DNA of 60,831 bases from an uncultured Lachnospiraceae bacterium (GTDB lineage: Bacteria; Bacillota; Clostridia; Lachnospirales; Lachnospiraceae): NCBI GenBank assembly GCA_934317845.1, contig CAKRES010000017.1:1-60831 (forward strand), read 5' to 3'. The notes beneath the pieces are model-generated. The model was not told the origin of the DNA and did not search any database. It saw only the letters and a program-made list of their open reading frames with translations. Below are positions 53,862 to 60,831 of the stretch, piece after piece. The position numbers were made by a program, and so were the translations under genes. Position 1 is the first letter of the stretch, and each line of letters begins with the position of its first letter.

Positions 53862-54041
53862 ATGGATCAGGCATGGAAACGATTTGAACGATCCGGTTCA
53901 GTCACAGATTATTTGCGTTATAAACAGGGAGAAAAAAACATGTTGTCTGTGACTGCGATGGAAGCGGCAAAAGAACTTACAATACCTGAAGAAGAGCTGG
54001 ATCGATCAGACAAAAAAAGGAAGCAGAAAACGAAAGAATAA
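53862..54041 (+). CDS. Small YqzL-like protein between era and recO
   Basis: A 59-residue open frame begins MDQAWKRFERSGSVTDYLRY and ends with a basic tail (DKKRKQKTKE). The pattern W-x-x-F-x-x-(S/T)-G-x-x-x-x-YL-x-YK matches the YqzL small-protein family, which in B. subtilis also lies between era and recO. The ribosome site is poor (GTAAGGG very close to the ATG, AAGGGG further up). Position and pattern make it likely real; function is unknown. Confidence 0.7.
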   Translation: MDQAWKRFERSGSVTDYLRYKQGEKNMLSVTAMEAAKELTIPEEELDRSDKKRKQKTKE

Positions 54042-54062
54042 ACAGAAAGGCAGGGAGAGAAA

Positions 54063-54800
54063 ATGGGACAGTTGATCAAAGTGACTGGGATCGTACTCTC
54101 TGCCGGAAATGTTGGCGAATATGATAAGCGCATGGTGATCCTGACCAAGGAGAAAGGAAAACTCAGCGCATTTGCAAGAGGTGCCAGGAAGATGGGAAGT
54201 CCGTATTTGGCGGCGTGCCAGTCATTTTCCTACGGCACCTTTACGTTGTTTTCCGGAAAAAACTATAACGTGAATGCCGTGGACATCGAAGATTACTTTC
54301 CGGAATTAAAGGCGGATCTTACCAAGCTTTATACGGGGCTTTATTTCTGTGAAATGGCAGATTTTTTTACGATCGAGGGAAATGATGATCTGCAGATCAT
54401 GAAGCTTCTGTATGTGTCTTTGCAGGCACTTCGGCATGGGAAGATACGACCGGAGCTGATCCGTTACATATTTGAACTAAAATGTATGGCATACTTTGGA
54501 TGGATGATGGAGACACACCGCTGTATCAATTGTCAGAAGGAAGAGGAGCTTACCAGCTTTCATGCCGGAAAAGGCGGGATGCTCTGTAAGTCCTGTGGCA
54601 AACTCCTTTCGGGAGCTATTCCGGTGTGTGAATCGACTCTTTATACGTTGCAGTATATTATGAATGCAGAAGTGACAAAACTATATACCTTTGAAGTAAG
54701 TGACGCCGTGCTTCGTGAATTAAAGCATGTCAGTCAGGCATATCTGAAAACACAGGTAGATCATCACTTTAAATCATTGGGATTTTTGGAATTGATGTAA
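54063..54800 (+). CDS. recO: DNA repair protein RecO
   Basis: RecO, with RecF and RecR, loads RecA on gapped DNA. The 245-residue product has an N-terminal OB-fold (about residues 1-80), a helical domain, and a zinc motif (CINCQKEEELTSFHAGKGGMLCKSCGK near residues 156-182). Length is typical. It follows era and the YqzL-like gene. Confidence 0.95.
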   Translation: MGQLIKVTGIVLSAGNVGEYDKRMVILTKEKGKLSAFARGARKMGSPYLAACQSFSYGTFTLFSGKNYNVNAVDIEDYFPELKADLTKLYTGLYFCEMADFFTIEGNDDLQIMKLLYVSLQALRHGKIRPELIRYIFELKCMAYFGWMMETHRCINCQKEEELTSFHAGKGGMLCKSCGKLLSGAIPVCESTLYTLQYIMNAEVTKLYTFEVSDAVLRELKHVSQAYLKTQVDHHFKSLGFLELM

Positions 54801-54812
54801 GAAAAGAGATGA

Positions 54813-54833
54813 GCCAAATGGGAGGCATTTGGC
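54813..54833 (+). repeat. Hairpin between recO and crcB
   Basis: An 8-bp perfect stem (54813-54820 with 54826-54833, gccaaatg/catttggc) with loop GGAGG lies 22 bp before crcB. It has no T-tract. The loop contains a Shine-Dalgarno-like GGAGG, so it could influence translation, but the proper ribosome site (GGAAGGTG) is outside the stem. Confidence 0.5.
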
Positions 54834-54854
54834 GGATAAGGAAGGTGAAAGAAC

Positions 54855-55220
54855 ATGTGGAACTGTTTGATGGTTGCGGTCGGTGGAGCGATCGGTGCGG
54901 TTTTGCGTTATCTGATCGGCCTGATCCCACTGGAAGCGCAGAGTGGATTTCCGTTTAAAACGCTGGTGATCAATATAGCAGGCTCCTTTGTGATCGGAGT
55001 GATCGCAGTGCTGGCACAGAAGCAGTCGTTGTCTCCGTCCGTCGTAATGCTGTTGAAAACAGGAGTGTGCGGCGGGTTTACAACATTTTCTACGTTTGCG
55101 TTAGAATCCAACCAATTGATCAGCAGCGGCAATTACATGTTTGCAGCAATTTATATGTGTGCAAGTGTACTGCTTAGTGTGGCGGCAGTATTTGCAGCAC
55201 AGATCTTACTGCAGGGATGA
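54855..55220 (+). CDS. crcB: Fluoride channel Fluc/CrcB
   Basis: CrcB exports fluoride as a dual-topology dimer. The 121-residue product has four transmembrane helices and the pore signature GGFTTFSTFALE near residues 73-84, with NIAGSF near 35-40. A single crcB gene implies a homodimer. No fluoride riboswitch motif is visible upstream. Confidence 0.94.
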   Translation: MWNCLMVAVGGAIGAVLRYLIGLIPLEAQSGFPFKTLVINIAGSFVIGVIAVLAQKQSLSPSVVMLLKTGVCGGFTTFSTFALESNQLISSGNYMFAAIYMCASVLLSVAAVFAAQILLQG

Positions 55221-55256
55221 GTGTGGCTATATGGATCAAAGATGATTGTTTTAGAT

Positions 55257-55297
55257 AAGTCAAAATTCTTCTTAGTGAAGGATTTTGACTTTCTTTT
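55257..55297 (+). terminator. Rho-independent terminator after crcB
   Basis: A long stem of 15 pairs (55257-55271 with 55277-55291, one G-U) with a 5-base loop is followed by TCTTTTGTT. Confidence 0.88.
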
Positions 55298-55383
55298 GTT
55301 GGTGAGAAAATCTGCTCTGTTCTAAAAATACCAAGCAATAATGACAGTAGATTTGGTGGATACAAAAATTATTTTTATGTGTA

Positions 55384-55412
55384 TTGTCATATACATTGTA
55401 ATGATGTATAAT
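55384..55412 (+). promoter_or_regulatory. Sigma-A promoter of the WYL regulator
   Basis: TTGTCA (55384-55389), a 17-bp spacer and a perfect TATAAT (55407-55412). It leaves a leader of about 100 bases before the ATG at 55518; this AT-rich leader shows no gene. Confidence 0.6.
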
Positions 55413-55517
55413 AAAAACACAAAATTAATGTTGGATTTTGTAGTATTGTATGTGTTATGGGGAATATATTACGCATATGGTGTGATAAAATATACACAAC
55501 ATAACAGGGAGGAACGA

Positions 55518-56483
55518 ATGGGGCAGAACAGACTTTTAGCGATCTACATATTACGGATATTACAGTCCTATGCCAGTAAGGAGCAAAAAATGTCACAGGC
55601 ACAGATGCTTCAATATCTGGAACGTGACTATGGGATCACCGTGGACCGTAAGACCTTGTCTGCCTATTTAAAGCAGCTACGTGAGGAGGAGTATATTAAA
55701 GGACAAAGGGGATTTTATCGTGTCAATTATTTTAACGATTCAGAACTGAGACTGTTGATCGACGGCGTGCTGTTTGGACAGCACGTACCAACTGCCGATG
55801 CGAAAACATTGATCAATAAACTCAAATATCTTACAAGCGCATCCTTGCGCAACCGGTTGAAACACATCTATTATCTGGAAGGAATTCATCATACGGACAA
55901 TCCCAAGCTATACTCCATATTGGACACACTGGATAGTGCCATTGAGCAAAAGCGGAAAGTGGAGATCGTGCAGTGTGCCTATAACACGAAGGGAGAACTG
56001 GTGGAACGCTCAACAGCAGCTGTCAGTCCTTATTATATCGTGGCTTCCAAATCTATGTACTATCTGATCTGCTACGCCGATCGGTTTGACGATGTAGAGA
56101 ATCGCCGGATCGACCGTATTCTGTCAGCAAAGATCTTATCCGAACAAGCTACCCCGCTAAGGGAGATCGGCAACTATCGCCAGTGTCCGTTTTCCCTGTC
56201 AAAGTATATGAAAGAGCATATCTACATGTTTTCGGGAGAATGTGAATGGATCACAATGAAAGTAGAAACGAAAGCAATTGGAGATGTCATCGACTGGTAC
56301 GGAAAAGATTTCCGGATATTGGAGGAACAGGAAGATTATGTGATCCTGCGATTAACGGCGAATAGCAATGCGGTGTATTACTGGGCATTGCAGTATGGGG
56401 CAAAGGTTGAGATCTTGAAACCACAGTCACTGCGTACCAGGATACGGGAAGGGTTAGAAGAGATGCTGGAGAAATATCGGTGA
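55518..56483 (+). CDS. WYL-domain transcriptional regulator
   Basis: The 321-residue product has an N-terminal winged helix (about residues 1-75, MSQAQMLQYLERDYGITVDRKTLSAYLKQL), a WYL ligand-sensing domain (about 140-225, SPYYIVASKSMYYLICYADRFDDVENRRIDRI) and a C-terminal extension. WYL proteins often sense nucleic acid or nucleotide ligands and control defence or DNA-damage genes. It sits directly upstream of the restriction-modification locus, which it may regulate (inference). The start at 55518 follows GGGAGG; the frame extends further upstream without support. Confidence 0.9.
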   Translation: MGQNRLLAIYILRILQSYASKEQKMSQAQMLQYLERDYGITVDRKTLSAYLKQLREEEYIKGQRGFYRVNYFNDSELRLLIDGVLFGQHVPTADAKTLINKLKYLTSASLRNRLKHIYYLEGIHHTDNPKLYSILDTLDSAIEQKRKVEIVQCAYNTKGELVERSTAAVSPYYIVASKSMYYLICYADRFDDVENRRIDRILSAKILSEQATPLREIGNYRQCPFSLSKYMKEHIYMFSGECEWITMKVETKAIGDVIDWYGKDFRILEEQEDYVILRLTANSNAVYYWALQYGAKVEILKPQSLRTRIREGLEEMLEKYR

Positions 56484-56520
56484 AATAACGGTGAAAGCCG
56501 CTAAAATATTGAGCTGGTAT

Positions 56521-56545
56521 AAAGTGGGCCATTTTGGCCCACTTT
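56521..56545 (+). terminator. Hairpin, possible terminator after the WYL gene
   Basis: A perfect 11-bp stem (56521-56531 with 56535-56545, aaagtgggcca/tggcccacttt) with a 3-base loop; only a weak T-rich stretch follows, so termination is uncertain. Confidence 0.5.
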
Positions 56546-56563
56546 GGTATATGGCAAATTTTG

Positions 56564-56593
56564 TTGTCATGCTTTTAAGTGATTTGATATAAT
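56564..56593 (+). promoter_or_regulatory. Sigma-A promoter of the type I restriction-modification locus
   Basis: TTGTCA (56564-56569), an 18-bp spacer and a perfect TATAAT (56588-56593), 56 bp before the hsdM start. Confidence 0.65.
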
Positions 56594-56649
56594 ATTGTTT
56601 GAATAACAGATATGTATCTGAATGCTATATTGGAAAGTGAGGAATTGTT

Positions 56650-58167
56650 GTGGCAAATAAAAATACAGCAGATATTGGATTCGAGAAAAAGATATGGGAT
56701 GCAGCTTGTGTATTGCGTGGAAACATGGACGCTTCAGAATATAAAAATGTGGTACTAGGTCTTATCTTTTTGAAATACATATCGGATCGATTTGAGGAAA
56801 AATATAAAGAGTTGGTAGAAGAGGGAGATGGATTTGAGGAAGATATCGATGAATATACATCTGAGGGAATCTTTTTTGTCCCGGTAGGTGCGCGCTGGAG
56901 TGAAATAGCAGCCAAAGCTCATACTCCAGAAATTGGAACAGTAATAGATGATGCTATGCGTGCAATCGAGAAAGAGAATAAACGCTTAAAGGATATTCTT
57001 CCAAAGAATTTTGCGCGTCCGGAATTGGACAAGCGTAGGTTGGGGGAAGTTGTAGATTTATTTACTAATATTCAAATGATTGAACATGGTAGTGAAAAAG
57101 ATATTCTTGGACGGACATATGAATATTGTTTGTCCATGTTTGCAGAGCAGGAAGGAAAACGAGGTGGAGAATTTTTTACACCTTCTTGTGTTGTCCGTAC
57201 ATTGGTAGAAGTGTTAAAACCATTTAAAGGTCGTGTATATGATCCGTGTTGTGGTTCAGGAGGTATGTTTGTACAGTCGGCGCGCTTCGTAGAAAATCAT
57301 AGTGGAAATATTAGTAATATTTCTATCTATGGTCAGGATTCTAATCCGACAACATGGAAAATGGCACAGATGAATCTGGCTATTCGGGGAATAGAACCGG
57401 ATTTAGGAAAATATGCAGCAGATACTTTCTTAGATGATCGGCATCCAACACTTCGAGCAGATTATATTATGGCAAATCCTCCGTTTAATCTTTCAGACTG
57501 GGGCTTAGATAAATTGAAAGAGGATGTGCGTTGGCAGTATGGCACACCACCAGCAGGAAATGCCAACTTTGCATGGCTGCAACATATGATCTATCATCTT
57601 GCACCAGCAGGACGCATTGGCATGGTGCTTGCAAATGGTTCCCTTTCTTCACAATCAGGAGGAGAAGGGGATATCCGAAAGAACATTGTGAATGCAGACT
57701 TAGTAGAATGTATTGTTGCAATGCCTACACAGTTGTTTTATACAACACAGATTCCGGTTTCGCTTTGGTTTTTGAATAAGCAGAAGAAACAGTCAGAAAA
57801 GACATTGTTTATTGATGCGCGAAAAATGGGAACTATGGTGAGTCGTAAGCTTCGCGAACTGACTGAGGAAGATATTAAAAAGATTGCGGATAGCTATACC
57901 GCATATGTAGATGGAACCTTGGAAAATATTAAAGGATTTTCGGCAGTTGTATCTACGGAAGAAATTGCCAAACAGGACTATATTTTAACACCAGGGCGTT
58001 ACGTCGGAATTGAGGAGCAGGAGGATGATGGAGAACCATTTGAAGAGAAAATGGGACGGTTGACATCTGAGCTTTCGGAATTGTTTAAAGAATCACACAG
58101 ATTAGAGAAGGAGATATGCAATAAATTATCAGCGATTGGATATGTAGTTGATGCAACGAAAAAATAA
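56650..58167 (+). CDS. hsdM: Type I restriction-modification system, DNA methyltransferase subunit
   Basis: HsdM transfers a methyl group to N6 of adenine as part of the HsdM2S complex. The 505-residue product has the HsdM N-terminal helical domain (about residues 8-140, VLGLIFLKYISDRFEEK), the SAM motif DPCCGSGGMF near 198-207 and the catalytic NPPF at 276-279. It is full length. GTG start at 56650 follows GTGAGG. It is followed by a RES-type gene, a recombinase fragment and a split hsdS. Confidence 0.95.
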   Translation: MANKNTADIGFEKKIWDAACVLRGNMDASEYKNVVLGLIFLKYISDRFEEKYKELVEEGDGFEEDIDEYTSEGIFFVPVGARWSEIAAKAHTPEIGTVIDDAMRAIEKENKRLKDILPKNFARPELDKRRLGEVVDLFTNIQMIEHGSEKDILGRTYEYCLSMFAEQEGKRGGEFFTPSCVVRTLVEVLKPFKGRVYDPCCGSGGMFVQSARFVENHSGNISNISIYGQDSNPTTWKMAQMNLAIRGIEPDLGKYAADTFLDDRHPTLRADYIMANPPFNLSDWGLDKLKEDVRWQYGTPPAGNANFAWLQHMIYHLAPAGRIGMVLANGSLSSQSGGEGDIRKNIVNADLVECIVAMPTQLFYTTQIPVSLWFLNKQKKQSEKTLFIDARKMGTMVSRKLRELTEEDIKKIADSYTAYVDGTLENIKGFSAVVSTEEIAKQDYILTPGRYVGIEEQEDDGEPFEEKMGRLTSELSELFKESHRLEKEICNKLSAIGYVVDATKK

Positions 58168-58178
58168 GGGAGGTATTA

Positions 58179-58994
58179 TTGAAAGAAAAATATATTCAGA
58201 AATTAATGAGTTGTAATTCCGTAGATGAATTTGTAACTATGTTTTTTGGATTAGGATTATATGAACAATTATCCGTGATAGGGGAAAGAATTATTATTCC
58301 CAAAGGTACCATTTTGTATAGAGCAAGAAAGGATGAGGGTATTCCTTTGAATGCAGAATCAGATTGGTTGATGCCTCCAGGGGAAGTTGTAAAAATGGGA
58401 CGGTTTAATTATGCTAATAAACCTGTCTTATATCTCGGTACAATGGATTTTATTTTGCCAAGAGAAATAGGATTATATCCTAACGATAGATATTATTTAG
58501 CAAAGTATAAATGCTCCCGTAATATTTCAGTTGGTTCGTTTTTGAAAACATATAGTCCAGTCACTAATTTATTACATATTATTGCAATGGCTGTTGAAAA
58601 CGAGGATAAATTATCTCAACGAGAGATTGAAGAGTTATCTTTAATTGATATTCAAAATTGCGATGTTAGGACGCTTTCAGTTAATCCAATAGCTCCGTTA
58701 TACATTCATAAATGTATAACGAGGTCGTTATATGGTATTACGAATAAATTATTTGATCTTATTTTAAAAATTAATCCTAATGGGTTAAGATATTGTTCGA
58801 GTTTTGTCCCAATAGAGGTTTCTGGGTCTAATGAAATAATAACACTTAATGGAGAATTAGAAGGGAATTATGCATTGACTGAAAAAGCAATTAAACATAT
58901 AGAATATCTAGGGAATGAGCATAAAATATATACTGAATCAGGGTATAATAGAGATTTGAGTTTGTATATAAAAAAGTATCGGGAAATGGATTAG
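58179..58994 (+). CDS. RES-domain protein, putative NAD-degrading toxin or effector
   Basis: The 271-residue product carries the three hallmark residues of the RES fold in order and context: Arg in ILYRAR (R48/R50), GRFNYANKPVLYLG (R75) with Glu96 in PREIG, and Ser in GLRYCSS (S207/S208). RES proteins act as NAD phosphorylases or ADP-ribosyl-type toxins, usually with an Xre-type antitoxin next door; none is adjacent. TTG start at 58179 is preceded by GGGAGG. The gene is visibly AT-richer than hsdM and lies 11 bp after it, so it looks like an acquired cargo gene inside the restriction operon. Family call is by motif and is moderate. Confidence 0.72.
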   Translation: MKEKYIQKLMSCNSVDEFVTMFFGLGLYEQLSVIGERIIIPKGTILYRARKDEGIPLNAESDWLMPPGEVVKMGRFNYANKPVLYLGTMDFILPREIGLYPNDRYYLAKYKCSRNISVGSFLKTYSPVTNLLHIIAMAVENEDKLSQREIEELSLIDIQNCDVRTLSVNPIAPLYIHKCITRSLYGITNKLFDLILKINPNGLRYCSSFVPIEVSGSNEIITLNGELEGNYALTEKAIKHIEYLGNEHKIYTESGYNRDLSLYIKKYREMD

Positions 58995-59001
58995 TATATA
59001 A

Positions 59002-59502
59002 TTCTTATGCGATAATTGTGATGAAATAAGAGATTTGACTTTGATTGAAATGCTCGTTTCAACCGGAATGAGAATTGGTGAATTAGTTTTGCTAAACCGT
59101 GATGACATTGATTTTATTGAAAAAGAATGTAAGGTTCTAGATAAAGGAGATAAGGAAAGAATTGTATATTTTGATGCTCGTACAAAATTGTATTTACAAG
59201 AATACTTAATTTCACGTGAAGATGATAATGAAGCATTATTTGTTGGATTGCGAAATCCACATAATAGAGTCACGATCAATGGAATAGAACTTCGAATAAG
59301 GAATCTTGGGAGAGCTGTCGGAATAAGAAAATGTCATCCACACAAATTTAGGAGCACGATGGCAACGGTAACAATTGATAAGGGAATGCCTATAGAGCAG
59401 GTACAGAAGCTTTTAGGACATGAAAAAATAGATACAACTTTACATTATGCAATGGTTAAGCAGAGTAATGTAAAAAATGCACATAGAAAATATATTGGGT
59501 AG
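59002..59502 (+). pseudogene. Tyrosine recombinase, N-terminally truncated
   Basis: Only the catalytic domain remains. The frame is open from a stop at 58999-59001 and first usable start is TTG at 59035 (155 residues). All catalytic residues are present, counted from 59035: R13 (STGMRIGEL), K37/K40, H103 and R106 (HPHKFRST), H129 (LLGHEKIDTT) and Y138 (LHYAMV). The core-binding N-terminal domain (about 150 residues) is missing; upstream sequence enters abruptly at LCDNCDEIRDLTLIEM just after the RES gene. Full-length relatives accompany type I hsdS genes and invert specificity domains. This copy is probably a remnant, but a catalytic-domain-only protein could be made. Confidence 0.85.
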
Positions 59503-59510
59503 GTGATTTG

Positions 59511-60065
59511 ATGGAATTTACGAAAACTACATTAGGTGATATATCAATAGGGAAGGGACAATATGGAATTGGAGCTTCAGCTGTTGATTATTCAGAAGAA
59601 TTATATACTTATTTAAGAATCACAGATATAAATGATGATGGAACTTTAAATATGTCGGATTTGAAATCTGTTGATGATGAGAAAGCAAAACAATATGTGC
59701 TTAAACCGAATGATATTGTGTTTGCAAGAACTGGAAATAGTACTGGGCGGAATTATTTTTACGATGGGACAGATGGAATATTTGTGTATGCAGGATTTCT
59801 TATCAAATTTAGTATTGATCCGAGTAAAGTTAATCCGAAGTATATTAAATATTATTGCTTATCTGATGCGTATAAGGGGTGGATTCAAGGACATTCAACT
59901 GGAAGTACAAGGGGGAATATTAATGCGCAAACTTATGCCAATATGGAGATAACTCTTCCATCAAGAGAACAGCAGGATAAATTGGTAAGCCTTTTAGAAG
60001 ATTTAGAATTAAAACGAAAGAACAATGTTGCGATTAATAGGAATTTAGTGGAGTACGCCGCATAA
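59511..60065 (+). CDS. hsdS: Type I specificity subunit HsdS, 5' half (split gene)
   Basis: The 184-residue product is one target-recognition domain (about residues 1-150, with NDIVFARTGNSTGRNYFY) plus a central helix (REQQDKLVSLLEDLELKRKNNVAINRN). It ends after LVEYAA because a 28-bp duplication shifts the frame; without it the frame would run on into SEQMQAIFGSIF of the next entry. The ATG at 59511 follows TAGGTG; TTG at 59508 is an alternative. A half-HsdS can in some systems dimerise and give a palindromic specificity. Confidence 0.88.
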   Translation: MEFTKTTLGDISIGKGQYGIGASAVDYSEELYTYLRITDINDDGTLNMSDLKSVDDEKAKQYVLKPNDIVFARTGNSTGRNYFYDGTDGIFVYAGFLIKFSIDPSKVNPKYIKYYCLSDAYKGWIQGHSTGSTRGNINAQTYANMEITLPSREQQDKLVSLLEDLELKRKNNVAINRNLVEYAA

Positions 60066-60075
60066 TAGGAATTTA
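60035..60075 (+). repeat. 13-bp direct repeat at the hsdS break
   Basis: taataggaattta occurs at 60035-60047 and again at 60063-60075, 28 bp apart. The 28-bp unit (repeat plus spacer gtggagtacgccgca) is not a multiple of three and splits hsdS. Removal of one unit restores one continuous frame reading INRNLSEQMQAIF. Confidence 0.9.
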
Positions 60076-60084
60076 TCGGAGCAG

Positions 60085-60744
60085 ATGCAAGCTATTTTTG
60101 GATCAATCTTTTATTCGGAAATGGAGAAAGGAAATAAAGCTAGTCTTGGAGATTACCTGTATATCAAGGGGCGGATTGGATGGAAAGGATTGAAGAAAGA
60201 AGAATATCTTTCCGAGTCTGAATATCGTATTATTAATGGAGAATCATTAACGGTAACTGGCATTGATTGGAATAAAGTGGGATATATCTCAGAGGAAAGA
60301 TACATAGAATCACCAGAGATTATGCTTCAAGAAGGAGATATTCTTATTTCTAAGGATGGAACGATTGGAAAAATTGGTTATGTAAATAAGTTAGATAAAC
60401 CTACATCTGTTGCTTCAGGGATTTTTGTGGTTAGAAATTTGAAGCCGGAAGAAGTTTCAACAGTGTTTATTTACTGCTTGTTGAATTCAGACTATTTTAA
60501 AAGTTTTATTGCAAGCCGGACAGAGGGAAGTGTAATTCCGCATCTGTATCAGAAAGACTTTGTGACATTGGAGATCCCAATATTATCACAGGAACAAATA
60601 GAGTTATTTAATAGTACGGTAGTTCCTTTGTTTGAATTGTTTTTTTCAAATCAAACCGAGAATATTAGATTGGCAGCACTTAGAGATAGCCTTCTTCCCA
60701 AACTGATGTCTGGTGAACTTGATGTTTCAGATTTGGATATTTAG
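60085..60744 (+). CDS. hsdS: Type I specificity subunit HsdS, 3' half (split gene)
   Basis: The 219-residue product begins within the central conserved region (MQAIFGSIF), followed by the second target-recognition domain (about residues 20-180, with EGDILISKDGTIGKIGYV and GSVIPHLYQKDF) and the C-terminal helix (LAALRDSLLPKLMSGELDVSDL). The open frame begins earlier, just after a stop near 60047, as ...NRNLSEQ. The ribosome site in front is weak (GGAG only 3 bases away), so expression may be poor unless the duplication is removed or translation reinitiates. Confidence 0.88.
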   Translation: MQAIFGSIFYSEMEKGNKASLGDYLYIKGRIGWKGLKKEEYLSESEYRIINGESLTVTGIDWNKVGYISEERYIESPEIMLQEGDILISKDGTIGKIGYVNKLDKPTSVASGIFVVRNLKPEEVSTVFIYCLLNSDYFKSFIASRTEGSVIPHLYQKDFVTLEIPILSQEQIELFNSTVVPLFELFFSNQTENIRLAALRDSLLPKLMSGELDVSDLDI

Positions 60745-60767
60745 TTACTCCGACAAATGGTAATTTG

Positions 60768-60797
60768 CTGAAATAACTGTTACTGAAATAATTGTTA
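60768..60797 (+). repeat. 15-bp tandem duplication downstream of hsdS
   Basis: ctgaaataactgtta (60768-60782) is directly followed by ctgaaataattgtta (60783-60797), one mismatch. Confidence 0.85.
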
Positions 60798-60815
60798 GGT
60801 AAAATATACTTCAAA

Positions 60816-60831
60816 AAAGGAGGTATGTTTT
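60816..60831 (+). other. Ribosome site and start of a truncated next gene
   Basis: AAAGGAGG is followed by TATGTTTT at the very end of the window. The next gene, plausibly hsdR of the same locus, begins at or just beyond the edge and cannot be read. Confidence 0.4.

Noticed and set aside
54801..54854. Fluoride riboswitch upstream of crcB
   Set aside because: The only structure is a simple 8-bp hairpin; the conserved pseudoknot sequence of the crcB motif is not visible.
1..60831. CRISPR arrays, complete insertion sequences or prophage
   Set aside because: No regularly spaced direct repeats of CRISPR type, no transposase and no phage structural genes were seen; the periodic repeats at the left end are in-frame coding repeats.

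Overview
The window is about 61 kb of chromosome from a spore-forming, anaerobic-type Firmicute, most likely a member of the Lachnospiraceae (Roseburia/Agathobacter-like). This is inferred from moderate-to-low GC, strong AGGAGG ribosome sites, the complete spoIIIA operon with spoIVB, spo0A and sigH, an NfnAB-type electron-bifurcating pair, a CIRCE-controlled groESL, and several lineage-typical unknown families (DUF4846, DUF6062, DUF2225). Nearly all genes lie on the + strand. The exceptions are a giant coiled-coil gene at the left end, a DUF6062 gene and maf.

Layout. (1) 82-3327: minus-strand 1081-aa zinc-ribbon/coiled-coil/SHOCT protein with tandem DNA repeats. (2) 3563-19915: a long block syntenic with Bacillus subtilis, running spoIIIAA-AH, Asp23, nusB, xseA, xseB, ispA, dxs, tlyA, nadK, argR, recN, spoIVB, spo0A; accB, accC and folD are absent from it. 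(3) 20102-30490: a second Spo0A-like regulator with a destroyed phosphorylation site, glycogen synthase, a DUF4846 lipoprotein, RqcH, a heavy-metal permease, two FliD-like proteins, a transglutaminase-like protein and a HAAS-type membrane protein. (4) 30567-39925: tRNA-Val and tRNA-Met, ispF, cysS-mrnC-rlmB-sigH, an HscC-type Hsp70, tRNA-Thr, a SleB-type cell-wall hydrolase, glnS, DUF2225. (5) 39976-49837: DUF6062, groESL, Bax-inhibitor-like protein, a folded palindromic element, maf, nfnAB, a DUF6106-like protein, guaB, an amidase. (6) 49914-56483: M16C protease, era-yqzL-like-recO, crcB, WYL regulator. (7) 56650-end: an accessory type I restriction-modification locus, AT-rich in part.

How the genes work together. 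The sporulation genes cover initiation (SigH, Spo0A and the unusual paralog), the forespore-mother cell channel (SpoIIIA) and the SpoIVB checkpoint protease. The housekeeping genes cover isoprenoid precursors (dxs, ispA, ispF), DNA repair (xseAB, recN, recO), tRNA charging, ribosome maturation and rescue (era, rlmB, mrnC, tlyA, rqcH) and folding (groESL, Hsp70).

The most unusual parts are the Spo0A paralog, whose phospho-acceptor Asp is replaced by Glu, and the right-end locus. There hsdM is followed by a RES-domain (NAD-degrading-toxin-like) gene, a tyrosine recombinase reduced to its catalytic domain, and an hsdS split in two by a 28-bp direct duplication. The window ends within or just before the next gene, probably hsdR, which cannot be seen.
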